The notes under the pieces are model-generated. The model made no database searches and was not told where the DNA came from. It was given only the letters and a program-made list of their open reading frames with translations. Positions 22,801 through 35,300 of a DNA stretch of 64,000 nucleotides are shown in pieces. A program made the translations under genes and the position numbers. The stretch's first letter is position 1. The number at the start of each line of letters is the position of its first letter. Source of the stretch: Nemania diffusa (taxonomy: Eukaryota; Ascomycota; Sordariomycetes; Xylariales; Xylariaceae); assembly GCA_038501195.1 (NCBI GenBank), contig JBBPUQ010000009.1:3596001-3660000 (forward strand), read 5' to 3'.

Positions 22801-24707
22801 CCCAACCGCGCGTGCATGATCATGCCTTGCTAAGGCCGGTGTACGTAGTACATATTGTACTCAGTACTGTGTTCTGTACAAGCGTACTCGTAAGTAAGCC
22901 CGGCTCTTGCTGGCGGCCTGCGACCGCAGTACACTATGCACTACCTTTCGACGCGTCAGTGCTCGCGTGCCATCGCCCTTGTCTTGGACCGCAACGGTGT
23001 TCAAGGCACGGCGAAAGCTCACCGGAATGGCACCAGGGTGGGCAGAACCGGGTCCACCGTTGGCATGGAGGTGCCACAACATCATGGAGAGCGAACCGGG
23101 ATACGTCTCTCGCGTTTCTCGAAACCAAGCGGCTGTCACGCACCAGCACTGCATCTCCAAGCTCTGTACTGTAGGTACTGTATGTATTATCGATTAGTGA
23201 GTATCGTGGCAGTGCACTCGTCGTTCTTTCGCTTGCACTAGGCCACCGAACTACAAGTAACCATGTAAGTCCGGCTGTTTCCCGTTGGCATGGCCTTAAA
23301 CCTGGTACCGGCACGTGGTACCGAGATTATCTCACGCAAGTTGTGATACTTACCTGCAGCCAAGTCACCATAGACATGCTGGTTTTGGAGAAGGATAATG
23401 CAGGAGAATTCCCTCTCGAAATTGAAAAGCCAAAGCCCCTAACCTAGGAAGCGGAATATGCGCAATATTATACCAAGGAGGCGCCAAACCTCCGCATACT
23501 CTCTCGACTTCTCAGCTGAGGTGAGCAGTTCAAGTTCAGTAAGGCCCCCCGTTAAGCATCAATTGAGTGAGCCAGGTTTACAGACCTTATAGCCTATAGA
23601 GCTGCATGGTATATCCCTGACCCCTGGGATCGCCAAGCAGATTAGGGGGAGTTATACTTGAGCCAGGTATGTATGCTCCCATGTGTTTTCTCTCTTCTAT
23701 ATCACGATAAGTCGGTCTTAAAACAGAGCGGAGGCGAACTATTTAGAAGACTACAAATGTCAAGCAACAACGCAACGCTATACTAGCGCGTTGCCGCACC
23801 GGCTGTACAAGTACTGTATAACCTGATTAAATCGAAGTCAACTCGCATCTACACAATCTCTATAGCGTACTTAGTCCTCACTCACGGCAAGCTGGTGTCA
23901 GCACAAAAACCTATAAATTACTAATACCCATCACGCCCCACCGAGATAACTGCACTACAGTACTCTGTACGCCAAAGCCTCGGCCTTCTAACCATCAACG
24001 GAAACAGTCCTTTTGTTTGTGGTGCTTGAGAGAGCTTCCGCTCAACCGTTACTCCGCATCGTCTTACTGGTTTTCCCAAATCGCATACTACTTGCTAGTT
24101 ACCTAAGACTTTAAAAGCATAAACGTTATTACCGGTGTGTAAATGTTTACTGTACTAGAGAGCAATTACACTAAGTCGTCCCGCCTGGTTTAATCAGTTT
24201 ATATACAACTTCTCCGGCGCTAGTGTTGCTTTCATCAAGTTCATACCACCTATCGTTTAGGTTGTGTTCATCCGTTGGCACTTGATTAAGATGCGTGACC
24301 CTACACGTTGTTGACTAGGTCCATGCCGAAAAGGAACTCGCCCCTTCCTTCCCCAGTATACTAAGACCCTCTAGAGCATAGCATCTATTTACAGACTCAG
24401 ACTTCACGCTTGGTAGATAGACTCGATAATTGTGCAGACAACCTGAAAACTGTCTACATATCTAGAACCATGATATTATTTAAAATAGATGTCCTAGCGA
24501 GCCATATCAGCATTCTCTCATGTTAACACCAACAGACCTTCTCAAGGAGGCTATACGTCTTGGGCGTATGACTATTCGTTCTTTTGCCGGGTCATGGATA
24601 AACTAAACTAACCATAGGAACAATCCACGAAGCAATGTATATCGACATATGTAGTCACTTGAGTTACAACTCCTCCGGCTCATCTAGCCCACCTAATTAA
24701 TCCTCAG

Positions 24708-24843
24708 AATTAAATTTATCTGAGTCGACGTTTCGACGCACCTCTTTTCTCTCTCGAATATCCTCAAGTATTTCATTCATGTGATTTACTAGAACAATAA
24801 GACTAGCTTTGGGAGTTGTATCAACTTCCATGTCCTCTTGTAA
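24708..24843 (-). pseudogene. Possible degraded coding fragment
   Basis: A minus-strand frame ends in TAA with a protein-like, charged stretch: EVLQEDMEVDTTPKASLIV, then LVNHMNEILEDIRERKEVRR. It is preceded by TTTCACAAATAG, which could be a splice acceptor. No start, no family recognised, and the sequence upstream is not clearly coding. It may be the tail of a decayed gene or transposon. Confidence 0.2.
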
Positions 24844-25674
24844 GACTTCCTATTTGTGAAATTCAGGTGGAGAGAGAGCTTGTAAAGTTGAAATTGAAAG
24901 AACTCACAGATACTCTCTTCTTAAATTAGTCACTTGTAGAGTCCTGATATCTACTGTCAACCAGTAAACACTTTCAATAATACCTACTGGTCTATAAGTA
25001 CATTGTCAGACGATAAACCTACCAAAACCTACAAGAGTACCCAGGAGTCAATTGATCCTTAAACCCTATACGACACGCCCTTACACTTTTTCTCCTATCT
25101 GTAATAAGCCCCCTACTCACTTCGGGACTAAACCTTCTGACACATATATATTCCTTCTGAGGGAAATTTAGTGCTTTGTAATGTTGTTAAGTCCCCTTAG
25201 ACATTACTATAAGAAAATAAGAAGAGGAATTCGAACAACACTATATTTGCATGGTCTTATATCCCACTTTTATAACTATTGCACGACGTTGTTTTTTTGA
25301 ACGACCACATCGTAGATTAACACCGCCTCGTATTTCCTGCAGTATATTACAAGTCACTGCTTTGAACAATTCAACGATGATATTCGAGACGAGTAGGAGA
25401 ATAGCAGCCGGCTTATATCGCTTCCATATCAGCCGTAAGCTGGCCAAATTATCTTACAATGAATTTCACATGTTTTAGTAAGTTTTTATTACAGTCGCAG
25501 AAAAGGATATAGAAAAAAATACAGTAACCTCATATAACCTGTAACTTTACTACATGCGAGGATGTGTTTAGCCCATGTCTAGACGACGACAGATAGCCCT
25601 GCAAACCCTGGTAACCATGTGTATGAGCTCTCAGGAGAAGTGTAGTACTACTTGAATACTTCATCTGCCCTAAA

Positions 25675-26086
25675 CTATATATTCATCGGATGCAATTGTA
25701 TCAAGTTTGCAATTGCCTCTCTTCCTACAATGTCCTCACTCATAAAAACCGATGATAAGGCATCCTCGATGATTGACAGGGATCTTTCACGAGGGAATAC
25801 GATGCTAGCCTCAGAAGCCAAGACTGGTGCTGCACTATTGTTGCCGCTAACTAGTTCGTATGGGATAAAAAAGTGTCGCCTTTTCGTGTAACTGGTGTCT
25901 TCGCCACTCTTGATCGATGCCATATCGATCGAGCAGATCCAAAGGTCTGTATCCAAAAAGACGAGAATATGATCGAGCCAGCCTATAAATATTCGAATCG
26001 TCTTATTATGTAGGCACAGCAAGGGTTTCAGGGTGTGTAAGGAATTATCCGGAGCCTCTTCTGTTTCATATAAATGCACTCCAAGG
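25675..26086 (-). pseudogene. NLR C-terminal end, out of frame
   Basis: This is the natural C-terminus of the NLR to its right, but in another frame. It reads VHLYETEEAPDN, then LHTLKPLLCLHNKTIRIFIG, WLDHILVFLDTDLWICSIDM and HFFIPYELVSGNN, a closing segment I know from fungal NACHT-WD proteins (last blade with WLDH.LVFLD...WICS). The previous frame ends in a short unrelated tail after VVDLEKTREATSQKLLVYSL. One extra G in the GG of the TTGGAG at about 26078-26086 would restore VYSLGVHLYE, so a 1-nt deletion is the simplest explanation. A 33-nt intron is too short to explain it. Confidence 0.7.
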
Positions 26087-29000
26087 AGTATACCAACAGC
26101 TTCTGGGAAGTTGCCTCACGTGTTTTCTCTAGATCGACGACTAGGAACTTTGAGGTCTTTGCGAATATTAACTTATGAGCTGGAGAGGAAAGAGGGTTTC
26201 CTTCAACTGTGAGCGTAGCCTTTGCTTTCAAAGAAATGCTACTAGACGCATCGTTGGTTTCATAAAGATGAAGCGTTGAACCAGAGACCATCGCTATGTC
26301 AGATCCTGCCAGGGGCCGTGGAAGCCATACCCACATGCGACGGGCGCACGCATAATTCTCAATCGTCAAGATCTTTGGAGCTGATTTAATTTCTGCATTT
26401 GGGATCCAGTATATCGAATCGGACGACGCCTCGCACACTAAGATTTTTGATCCACGCGGGCTCAGTGCTATGCTCTGGATTGAACTGGAAACTTCGACTT
26501 CCATAACCTTTTGGTTGGCTTCCATTGTGTTACCAGCGGCTTTCGAAACAAACCAGACCTGAAGAACACTCGATGCATCAGTCGTTGCTATGTAACCGCC
26601 AGCGCTCCATGATACATGTGTTATAATTAGGTTGTGCTGATGGGAATACAAGGTTTTTTGAAGCTTTGCATTGGAAGTATCGAATAGAACGACTGAGCCG
26701 TCCGCCATACCGACTAGCACATGATTTTCAACTCCCATAGCTGCTATACTTATTATCTCGGTAAATTCTTGGCGGCTATCAACCATTGTTGCAGGCTGAG
26801 AAGTCGATTCGCTTATACTCGACTTATCTGGCAAGCTTTTTCTATCAAGCGCTGATGGCTCCCAAACTTTTGTCTTCGCCTCGCGTATATCATAGAGGCG
26901 GAGGCCATCACCGCTGAAGGCTAAAGATCGAACTTCATTGTCATCAGATATAATCCAGTAGAGTAAAGTTAGAGTGTCGAAGTCCCAAAGCTTGATGGTT
27001 CCTCGCATGTCGCCCGTTGCAAGAGTGCGCCCATCGGGTGTACAGGCGAGGGTGTATGCGTCTCCGGACACCGATACTATCTCTTGAAGGGTCCAGGGAT
27101 CAAATATAGCCAATTCACCGTCTTGAGAAGCCACCGCCAGGAGTTCCACAGTAGGGTTGCGGTTGAAAAGAACCTCAGAGACTGACATACACGCTGGCCC
27201 TGGCGTGTCTCTCGGCGTATCTCTCTTGAACCAGCAAGCACCGATAGGGACATCTCTTTCGAGACTCCAAAGTTGAACAGGGCGCCCGCGATATGCTATC
27301 GCAATAATACTGAGATCTGGTGATATGTCGGCGTGGAGGATTGCTTGGTGAGTGGATGCCTTCAACTGCTTACAATCCCGTTTTCCTAAGGATTGTCCAG
27401 GCAGCAGCGTACCATTCGCAGCCGATATGTGTATCACTGAGCTACCCCTGGTGGCGGCTGTGACTACATCATCAATCGTAGAGAAGTTCGCCGCTACAAC
27501 AGCATCCCGATGGTCAAGGGTCCATAGCAACTCTCCATTCAAGTTAAACATGCTAAGTCGGTTGTTACCTGATGCAAGTAGTCGTTGGCTAGAGTTATCA
27601 AACTTTATAAACCTGACTGGTTCTCCGTGAGTAAATTCCGTCTTTTCTTGACAAGTAGTTGCATCGTATATTTTAATATGGCCAGTTCTCTGGCCAATAG
27701 CAAAGACATCGTCACCTGCTGCTAGCGATAATGCACGTACCCCTCGGTAGTCAATGTAAGAGATGCAGTCGTCCCAGCCGGCGTGGCCTGTGCCATGCAA
27801 CTGAAAACCGGTTCGTGTGTTCTGGAATTGGAGGAAGATAGCAGAGTCCACAGGGCACAGTGGCGCGATCAGGTAAAAGATCGCAGAGGGAAATTTGAGC
27901 AAGTTTCGAGAGAATTTAGCCACAATGCGTATCAAATCTGACGTCCACTGTCTGACCAATGTGTATTGGCTGTCGAGGCGTGAGGTATACTTTCCTCGTC
28001 GTTCTAGGTATTGGCGGAGATTCCGTGCCGTTCGGATAACATAGAAGAGATCCCGTTTTTGCCGCGCAATGAATCCCATCCAGGCCAACACATTAGTCCG
28101 AAAAAACCGGTACAGTAGGACCAGAACTTCATCCGATTCTACTGGAGCGTTGACCACATGTTCTGAGAATAGTGTACATGCATAGTCTGCAAATGCGGAA
28201 GTAGTACTGGCTTTGACTTGTACAAGCGACCGATGTCTGGGTGGTTTCATCTCACCCGAGACTAAATATTGCAAGCAAACTAGGGCCAACCGCTCATGAG
28301 CTTGATCCTTTTGTATCGCTAGGGGTGATTCTAGTCCGCGATCGAGGAGAAAGTCCCGGACGGTAGTGTGAATAACATTGATAGTTCCAGTTTTGTCGAT
28401 TCGTAAAAGCTGACCACAGAGACCTTCAACGCTTCGGTCTACACTTCGGATTCTTGTGGTCAGATCCAACTGCAAGGCGGCTTGCAATTCGAGAACGCTT
28501 CAGCTCTGAGCTCCACAAACGACCCAAATAAGAATAGCCTTTGTGAGCCTGATCTCGCGGGTATTCGTAGCCATCATATCCAGTATTCTACCGTAGATTG
28601 AAGCCATGCCCTCAGGAATTTCGTCTAAGACACCGTCCACACTCTCATCGCTGTACACCTTTTCTAGTTCCTCTATAGCAAGCTTCGCCCAAAGAAATAT
28701 GCCTCGTGATTTCTTCACTATTCTGTCAATCAGGGGGCCGCTCTCCTCTTCGTTAATAGGAAGAACTTTCGAATTGTCTCGTACGTAAGTCTTTATGTCT
28801 TCAAGGGTCTGTTCTGTGTCGATATGGTGTGTAAAAAGTTGTTGTTCGAACCGGCCGAAGTGCCTATCAAAATCCGGGCGTTTCCTCGTAACAAAGCAAA
28901 ATCGAATCGAAAATGCCGGGTTAATCTTTGCAACCAAATCAAATAGCTTTGATGCATCTACACATTCGTCCAGTCCATCCACGACCCAGTACTGAGGCCT

Positions 29001-29134
29001 CTGCAGAGACAGATTAAATATCTCGTTCAAAAAGAACTTCCTCCATATAGTTCGCTCATCGTCTTTATCAAAAGCCAAACCTGTCTCCTGCATTGTATGA
29101 AGACTTCGACGCACGGACGGGTGATGAAGGGTCA
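26028..29134 (-). pseudogene. NLR 3' part: NACHT second half and WD40-like repeats
   Basis: Second part of the NLR gene cut by the LTR element. The frame begins at the GGTCA duplication (29134-29130) with TLHHPSVRRSLHTMQE and DKDDERTIWRKFFLNEIF, Walker B YWVVDGLDEC, SIRFCFVTRKRP, RIVKKSRGIFLWAKLAIEEL and IYGRILDMMATNTREIRLTK, all NACHT features. An in-frame TGA (28502-28500) follows ILIWVVCGAQS; the same frame then continues SVLELQAALQLDL, the usual continuation, so the stop is a lesion. After INVIHTTVRDFLLDRG comes a long WD40-like region including RTLATGDMRGTIKLWDFDTL, VLVGMADGSVVLFDTS and YIATTDASSVLQVWFVSKAA. The frame ends at 26028 after a frameshift. In the unbroken gene this part would start near residue 433. 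Confidence 0.9.
29130..29134. repeat. Target site duplication GGTCA (left)
   Basis: GGTCA directly abuts the left LTR and is repeated at 46425-46429 directly after the right LTR. Removing the element and one copy rebuilds an open NACHT frame. Confidence 0.93.
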
Positions 29135-29341
29135 TGTAGAGTCATGTGACCAAGTGGGGTCTGTGGGGCCTTAGGCCATGGACTTAGGTTACATACTTTA
29201 TTCTGTAGCTTTTCACTAGACCTACTTTCTAGCTTAATACAACATCTAGATAAGTCTTTATACTAGAATTCAGCTTTTGTGTACTAATTAAGTGTTTTTA
29301 TATTCGTAAATACTTTGTTAAATAAAATAGGAGTTATTATA
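29135..29341. repeat. Left LTR (207 bp)
   Basis: Starts TGTAGAGTCATGTGACC and ends GAGTTATTATA. The right LTR is also exactly 207 bp and aligns without gaps by eye; all differences I saw are C/T or G/A. The termini TGTAG...CTATA would be perfect inverted repeats (TGTAG...CTACA) before a C-to-T change. The outer (left) half keeps its G and C; the inner half is AT-shifted. Confidence 0.93.
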
Positions 29342-32300
29342 TAGTAGCTAGTGATTGTTTTTTTTGAAGTTTTACTACAAAAAACAGTTAATCTGTTAAC
29401 AAAGCTTTTCGAAAGTCCGATTTAAGCAATAATACAACTTTAACAAACAGCTTTAACAACAATTTATAACTTTTATTAATTATTTATTTTACAAAGTAGT
29501 TAAATTGTTATTATAATTAATATTAGTTATAATTAATTAAAAGTATTTATTTATTTTATTTGTAAAAACAAAAAACAATGTCGATTTTAACAACAAAATT
29601 TACTAAAAAACTTTTAAAAACAATCTTTGAAAACTTTTTTAAATATTACAATAGTTTTATATTATATTACATTTATTAATAAGTAATAAATAAATAAAAA
29701 AACAGCTAAAAAATTTAAAAAAACGTTTTATATTTTAAAAGAATTAATTTATAAAGCTTTTTTTACAGTTTTTAATTTTTTTATTTCTAGTTTTGTATTT
29801 TTTTTTTTGCAATTTTAATTTAATACTATTTGTAGTTTTTTTTTAAAACAACGCAACTGCTAAATTTAAACTAAAAAATTTGCTTAATTAGTTTATTTTT
29901 TTTATGCTAAACTTTTTAAAACTATATAGTTTAATTAATAAGTTTTTATTTTTTATTTATTGTTATTAACTATTAATTATTAACTATTAAAACAAACTAA
30001 ACTTTTTTGTAAAAAAAAGTAACAACTTGTTGTTAAATTTAACAATTAATGCTTTTGTTATACTATTATGTTCTTTTGTAATAAATAAATATAGTAACTT
30101 TTAACTAGTATTTTTAAGCTTTTTTATTGATTTATTTGCTTAAGCAAATTTTATACTTCTTTTTTGCTAACTAGTTTTTGAATTTATAAACAGCAGTACT
30201 TTTTATTTATTACTGCAAGTATAACTATTAAAGCTTTATATAAATTATTTTGCGTTGCTATTTCATAACTTTTGTATTTTAAACTTCGTTAACTAAAACA
30301 GTTTTTAATTTTATATTTTATTATTACTATTTTCGGATTTTAATTTTATAGCTAGCTCTGCTTGTTTATTTGCTTTTTTTATTTAAAAATTTTACAATAT
30401 AAAAAACATAAATTAAATAAAATTTAGTTACTAAAGCGCTAAATTTGTACTAAAAACAGCTTTTAATATAAAACAAATAAAGTTTAACTAGTTTAAATAT
30501 ATAATAAAACTTAACTTTATTACAACTTTTAGTAAAAATGTTTGCAATTTATTTAAAATAAAAACTTTAAAACTATTTATAGATTTTTATATATTTTTAA
30601 ATTATTACTAAAATGTAGCAATTATTTTTGAGCTAGCTAATAAAATAGCTTTAAATAAATTTTAAAAGTTTAAACATATATTTTTTAATAAAATTATTGT
30701 TTGAATTTAATAGTTTTTTGTTTAATTTATAAAAAAAGAAACTAAAAAACTATATATACAAGCTTTTATAAAAATAAACAAAGTAACTAAATTAAATTGC
30801 GTATTTTAAACGTTAATTAATCGATTTTTTAAAAAATTTAATTCTGTTTTTTTTTTACAAACTGTAAAATCGTTTTTATATAAATCGAAAGCTTTAAATT
30901 ATATTAATTCTAGCTTATTTCGACTTTTATAGTTCATATTTTCTAAAAGTAAAAGCAAAAACTTAAACTAAAAATATAAGTTTGTTAATTGTAACATTTT
31001 GTATTAACAAAACTAAAACTAGCTTGTTTAATATACAAACATTTGTTAAACTTATTATAACAATTACTTTTATAATATATAAAGCAACTAATATTGTTTA
31101 AGTTATAAACAACTAAATTATACAAACAATAATACTAGCTTAAACGAAGTTTTAAATTAATTAAACAACAATTTTAAGTTTGTTCTATTTATTAGTTCTT
31201 TTATAAAAATTAAAAATTAGCTATTTATATATTATAACATAAAGCTAATTATTTTATATATTATAAAGCTAAATTATTTTATTTATTATATTAATACAAA
31301 AAAAATCCTTGATTATTTTAGCATTAGTATTTTATTTAATAGTAACTTTTTTAAAGCTAAATAGTTTATATTATTAATACAAAAAAAAAAACAGCAGCTT
31401 TTTATTAATTTTAAAAACTTTAAAAAAATTATACAACGTAGATTTAGTAAAAATTACAATATTATAATGCAAAAAAAAAACAGCATTATTTACTTTTTTT
31501 GCAATAAAAAGTAATACATTATTAACAACTATATTAATAACAAAATCAAATAGTATAACAAAGCAAAATTTTTTTTAAAAAACTAATAAATACTATATAT
31601 ATATAATAGTTTTAACAAACATTTTAAAACTTATATTTTAATAAAAAAAAATTAATAAAATATATTTATAAATCTGTATTAATAAGTTATTAAATACTGC
31701 AAAACAGTATATAAAGAATTTAAATAGTATAAAAAGTAAACAGTATTGTAAAAAAAGTTAGTTAAAAAAAACGCTCGAAAAATTTAACAAATAAAACATA
31801 TATTAGCAAACAATATTAAACAAAATAAAATCAATTATAAAAATATATACAATTTTTTATATTTTTATAACTTTATTAACACTTGTTTTTGTTATAACTA
31901 GTAATATAACTAACTTAAATTTAATAATTTATTTATAGCTATAGCAGTTTTAAATTAGCTTTTTTAGTTATTTTAAAAGCTTAATAACAACAATTTTTTA
32001 TTAGCTTTAGCAGCAGCTAAAAAAAAAATAGTTTAATTAAAGTTTATATATCAATTTTAAAATATTTAAAGCAAAAAATATAACAACTAGTACAATAGCT
32101 GCAGCAATTACTACAACAATTGAAACAACAATTAAAATAACAATAATTTTATATTTAGTAGTTAAAACAGCTTAAACTAGCTAATTATTTTTTAAAATTA
32201 AAATAAGTTTATAAATACTAATATAATAAAATAATTAAATGTAAAAACTGCTAAAGTTTTTGTTGTTAATAAGTAGCTAATTATTTAAAATAAAAAAACT

Positions 32301-35300
32301 TATAATATTTATTTTATTTTTTACAAAAACTATTTTTTTATTATAAATTAAATTAATACTTTTTAGTTTTTTTTAAACAATTTTGAACTATTATTTAAGT
32401 TTACTTTTTTTTTTAACAGTAAATATACATTTACTATTAATTCAAAAAATAATTAAAGCAAACGTTTCAAAAGAACATTTTATAAAAAAATATAACAACA
32501 ACTTTTGTAACAAACAATATTTAAATTTTAATTACTAATATACTTTTAACAGAAATAGAGCTTATTTTTATAAAACTAAATATATTATTTATTAATAATA
32601 TATTAACTGTAATATTGCTAGTATAATTTATTTATAAACTATTATTTTTAAATAAAACATTAAAACAAGTTAGATTTTTTTTTTTAAATAAGTTGTTAAA
32701 ATTAAATTTATTATTAAATTTAAACAATATACTTTCTGTTAAATTATTTATAGATATAGCAATAAACAGTATAAAAATTAAAAGTGCTTATATTATAAAA
32801 TATATAAAAAAAAATGTGTTTATATATTTTTTAAACAAAAAAAAACATTTATAAACTAGCTTTTTTTATTTATAAATATTTAATTATGTACTAAATAGTA
32901 TATTAAAAGTTTATACAGATATATATTTACTACTTAGTTTTATATTTTACAAATTTTAACAGTAATATTATTTTTTTTTATTTATTATAAATTTATTTAT
33001 ACAAGTTTATATAAAAAATATAAATAGTTCAAGATTTTTTATTTTATAAATAATAACAATATTTATTATATTATTAAATATTAACAAGCAGCTTTAAAAA
33101 CAATTAGCTAATATATATTTCGTAAATAAATTAAGTTCTAGATATATTTTCAATGTTAAATTTTTTAAATTTAACAAACTTAATATTAAATAAAAAAAAA
33201 AAAATCAAAATAATACTTTTTAGCTAAAAAATTCAAAACGATTATTTTAAGCAATTAATTTTTTATTTAATAAGCTAAAACTTTATAAAAACAAAATATT
33301 TACTATTTATACAACAAACAACTATTATATAAAATTAAGCACAAATATAACAATTAAAATTTAACATTTATATTTTTCGCTATATACAAACAGATATTTT
33401 ATTACTTTTAAATTTATTAAAAATTTTATAAGAAATATTTTGAAATCTTTTATATATATTATTACTAATAGACAAAATAACAGACTTTTATTTGCTAACT
33501 TTAGAATACAATTAATTATATTTTATAAAAATAATATATTAGCTAATATTTAAACTAATAAAATTTATACTTCTATATAAACATAGGCTATTTAAATCGA
33601 ATAAAAAAATCTTTAAGCTATATAATTGTTAAATATTCTCAAAACTTAAAAAAGTAACAATAAAAATAATGAACTAAATAACTAATATAGCTATAGCTAT
33701 TTTTTTAATTTTTTCAATTTATTAAATTTTATATTATTAAAGCTTTTTAAAATTGATATAACTAAAATTAATGTTTTTTAAAACTAGTTATAAAAGATTT
33801 TATATAAATTTAAATAAGTTTTTAATAAATTAATATATTTTTTTTGCAATAAATTTAGCTGTTTTAACAACAAAATTAAAATATTTATAAAATTTAAAAA
33901 AAATGTAGATTTAAAAGATTTTTATTAATAACTATATTAACAAAGTATAAAAAACTAAAAAATAATAGATTTAATTTTAAACTTTTTTTGTAATTATAAA
34001 ATTATTAAATTTATATTTTTAAACTAACTAGTACTTATTGCATTTTTAACATTTTTAATTTAAAAAAAGCTCAAGCTTAAAATTGTTGTTAATTTATATA
34101 AAGTTAATATTAAAATAATCAGTAATATATATTCTTTTTTTTAACAAAATAATATTTTCGGCACTTTTTATAGTTTTACTGTTTTTACTGTTGTAAATAT
34201 TATAAAAAAATTTTTTCAACAGTTAATACTAGTAAAAAATAAATAAAAAACAGTTTTTGTTACAGCTTATTATAAATATAAACAATTTACAATTGTTACT
34301 ATAAAACTTAAAATATTACTAAGTTTTTTTTAATACTATATAAAACAGTTTTTAGTTAAATATTTTTAAAAATTTGTTTTTATATATATAAACAACGTTA
34401 TTATTTTTTTTTGCAATATTTAAAACTATATTAAATATTTTAATATTATATTTAGTTTTTTTACTATATTTAAATATATTATATTTTTTAACAAGTGCTA
34501 TTTTATTTAATATAAATTTCAAGCTTTAAAAATATATATATTTCAACTTAAATTATTTACAACAGAAAAAAAAGTAGTAACTATTTATAAACTTGTTATA
34601 TTAACTATATTGCAAAAATTAAAACATAATATTGAACTATTTAAATTTTAACGAAATTAAATTTATTACTTTATAATTATTACATAACTTTTTAACAATA
34701 TTAAAACTTTTAAATTTTACAATTGTTTAGCTAAAGCTAATTTAACAAAAGTTTAATATATTAAATAATATAAACTGCTTTATTATTTTAAAAGCTTTAT
34801 ATTAAACAAAAACAACAAAATTACTTTAATAGCTTTTAAAAAATATTAAAAGCTACTTGAACATATTTTAACTTTATAAAAATAAGCTAAAAAAACATAG
34901 AAAATTTTAAAAATTAAAATTTATAAAACTATTAAGCTAATATATTTAAATTATACTAAACTATATATTTTTTATATTAATTTTAATTATTTATATAAAG
35001 TTAATACTACAATATATTAGATTTAAAAAAACAGCAAACTATATTTTATTTTTTTTTTATTCTATATTTTTAAGTTAAAAAAACTATGTTTTAACATTTA
35101 CAAAATCGAAACTTATAGCTTAATATAATTTTTAAAAAAGCTAATATATTTTTTAAATTATAACAACATTTATATTTATACAAACTATAATATTATTATT
35201 TAATTATTTATAAATATAAACAGCTAACTAAAAGTTTTAAATTAACTTAAAATTTAACGATTGTTTTTTTTACGTTTTACTTATAAACTAAAAATTATAT

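Larger units (their letters stand above)
18424..25674. other. 7.2-kb gene-poor region
   Basis: No convincing gene. The first 400 bp would be the promoter of the 1,065-residue gene. AGGTA/TACCT motif clusters lie at 19606-19880 and 20425-20505; short (GACATG)n/(GACAT..)n runs lie near 19895 and 20265-20300; an (AAAT)n run lies at 20818-20842. Overlapping short frames at 22752-23314 on both strands show no family features. A weak minus-strand coding-like fragment is at 24708-24843. Composition is neither the GC-rich gene DNA to the left nor the extreme AT DNA to the right. Confidence 0.5.

Noticed and set aside
22752..23314. Overlapping frames of 96-140 codons on both strands
   Set aside because: Four frames overlap without any recognisable motif or splice continuity; likely chance in GC-moderate DNA.
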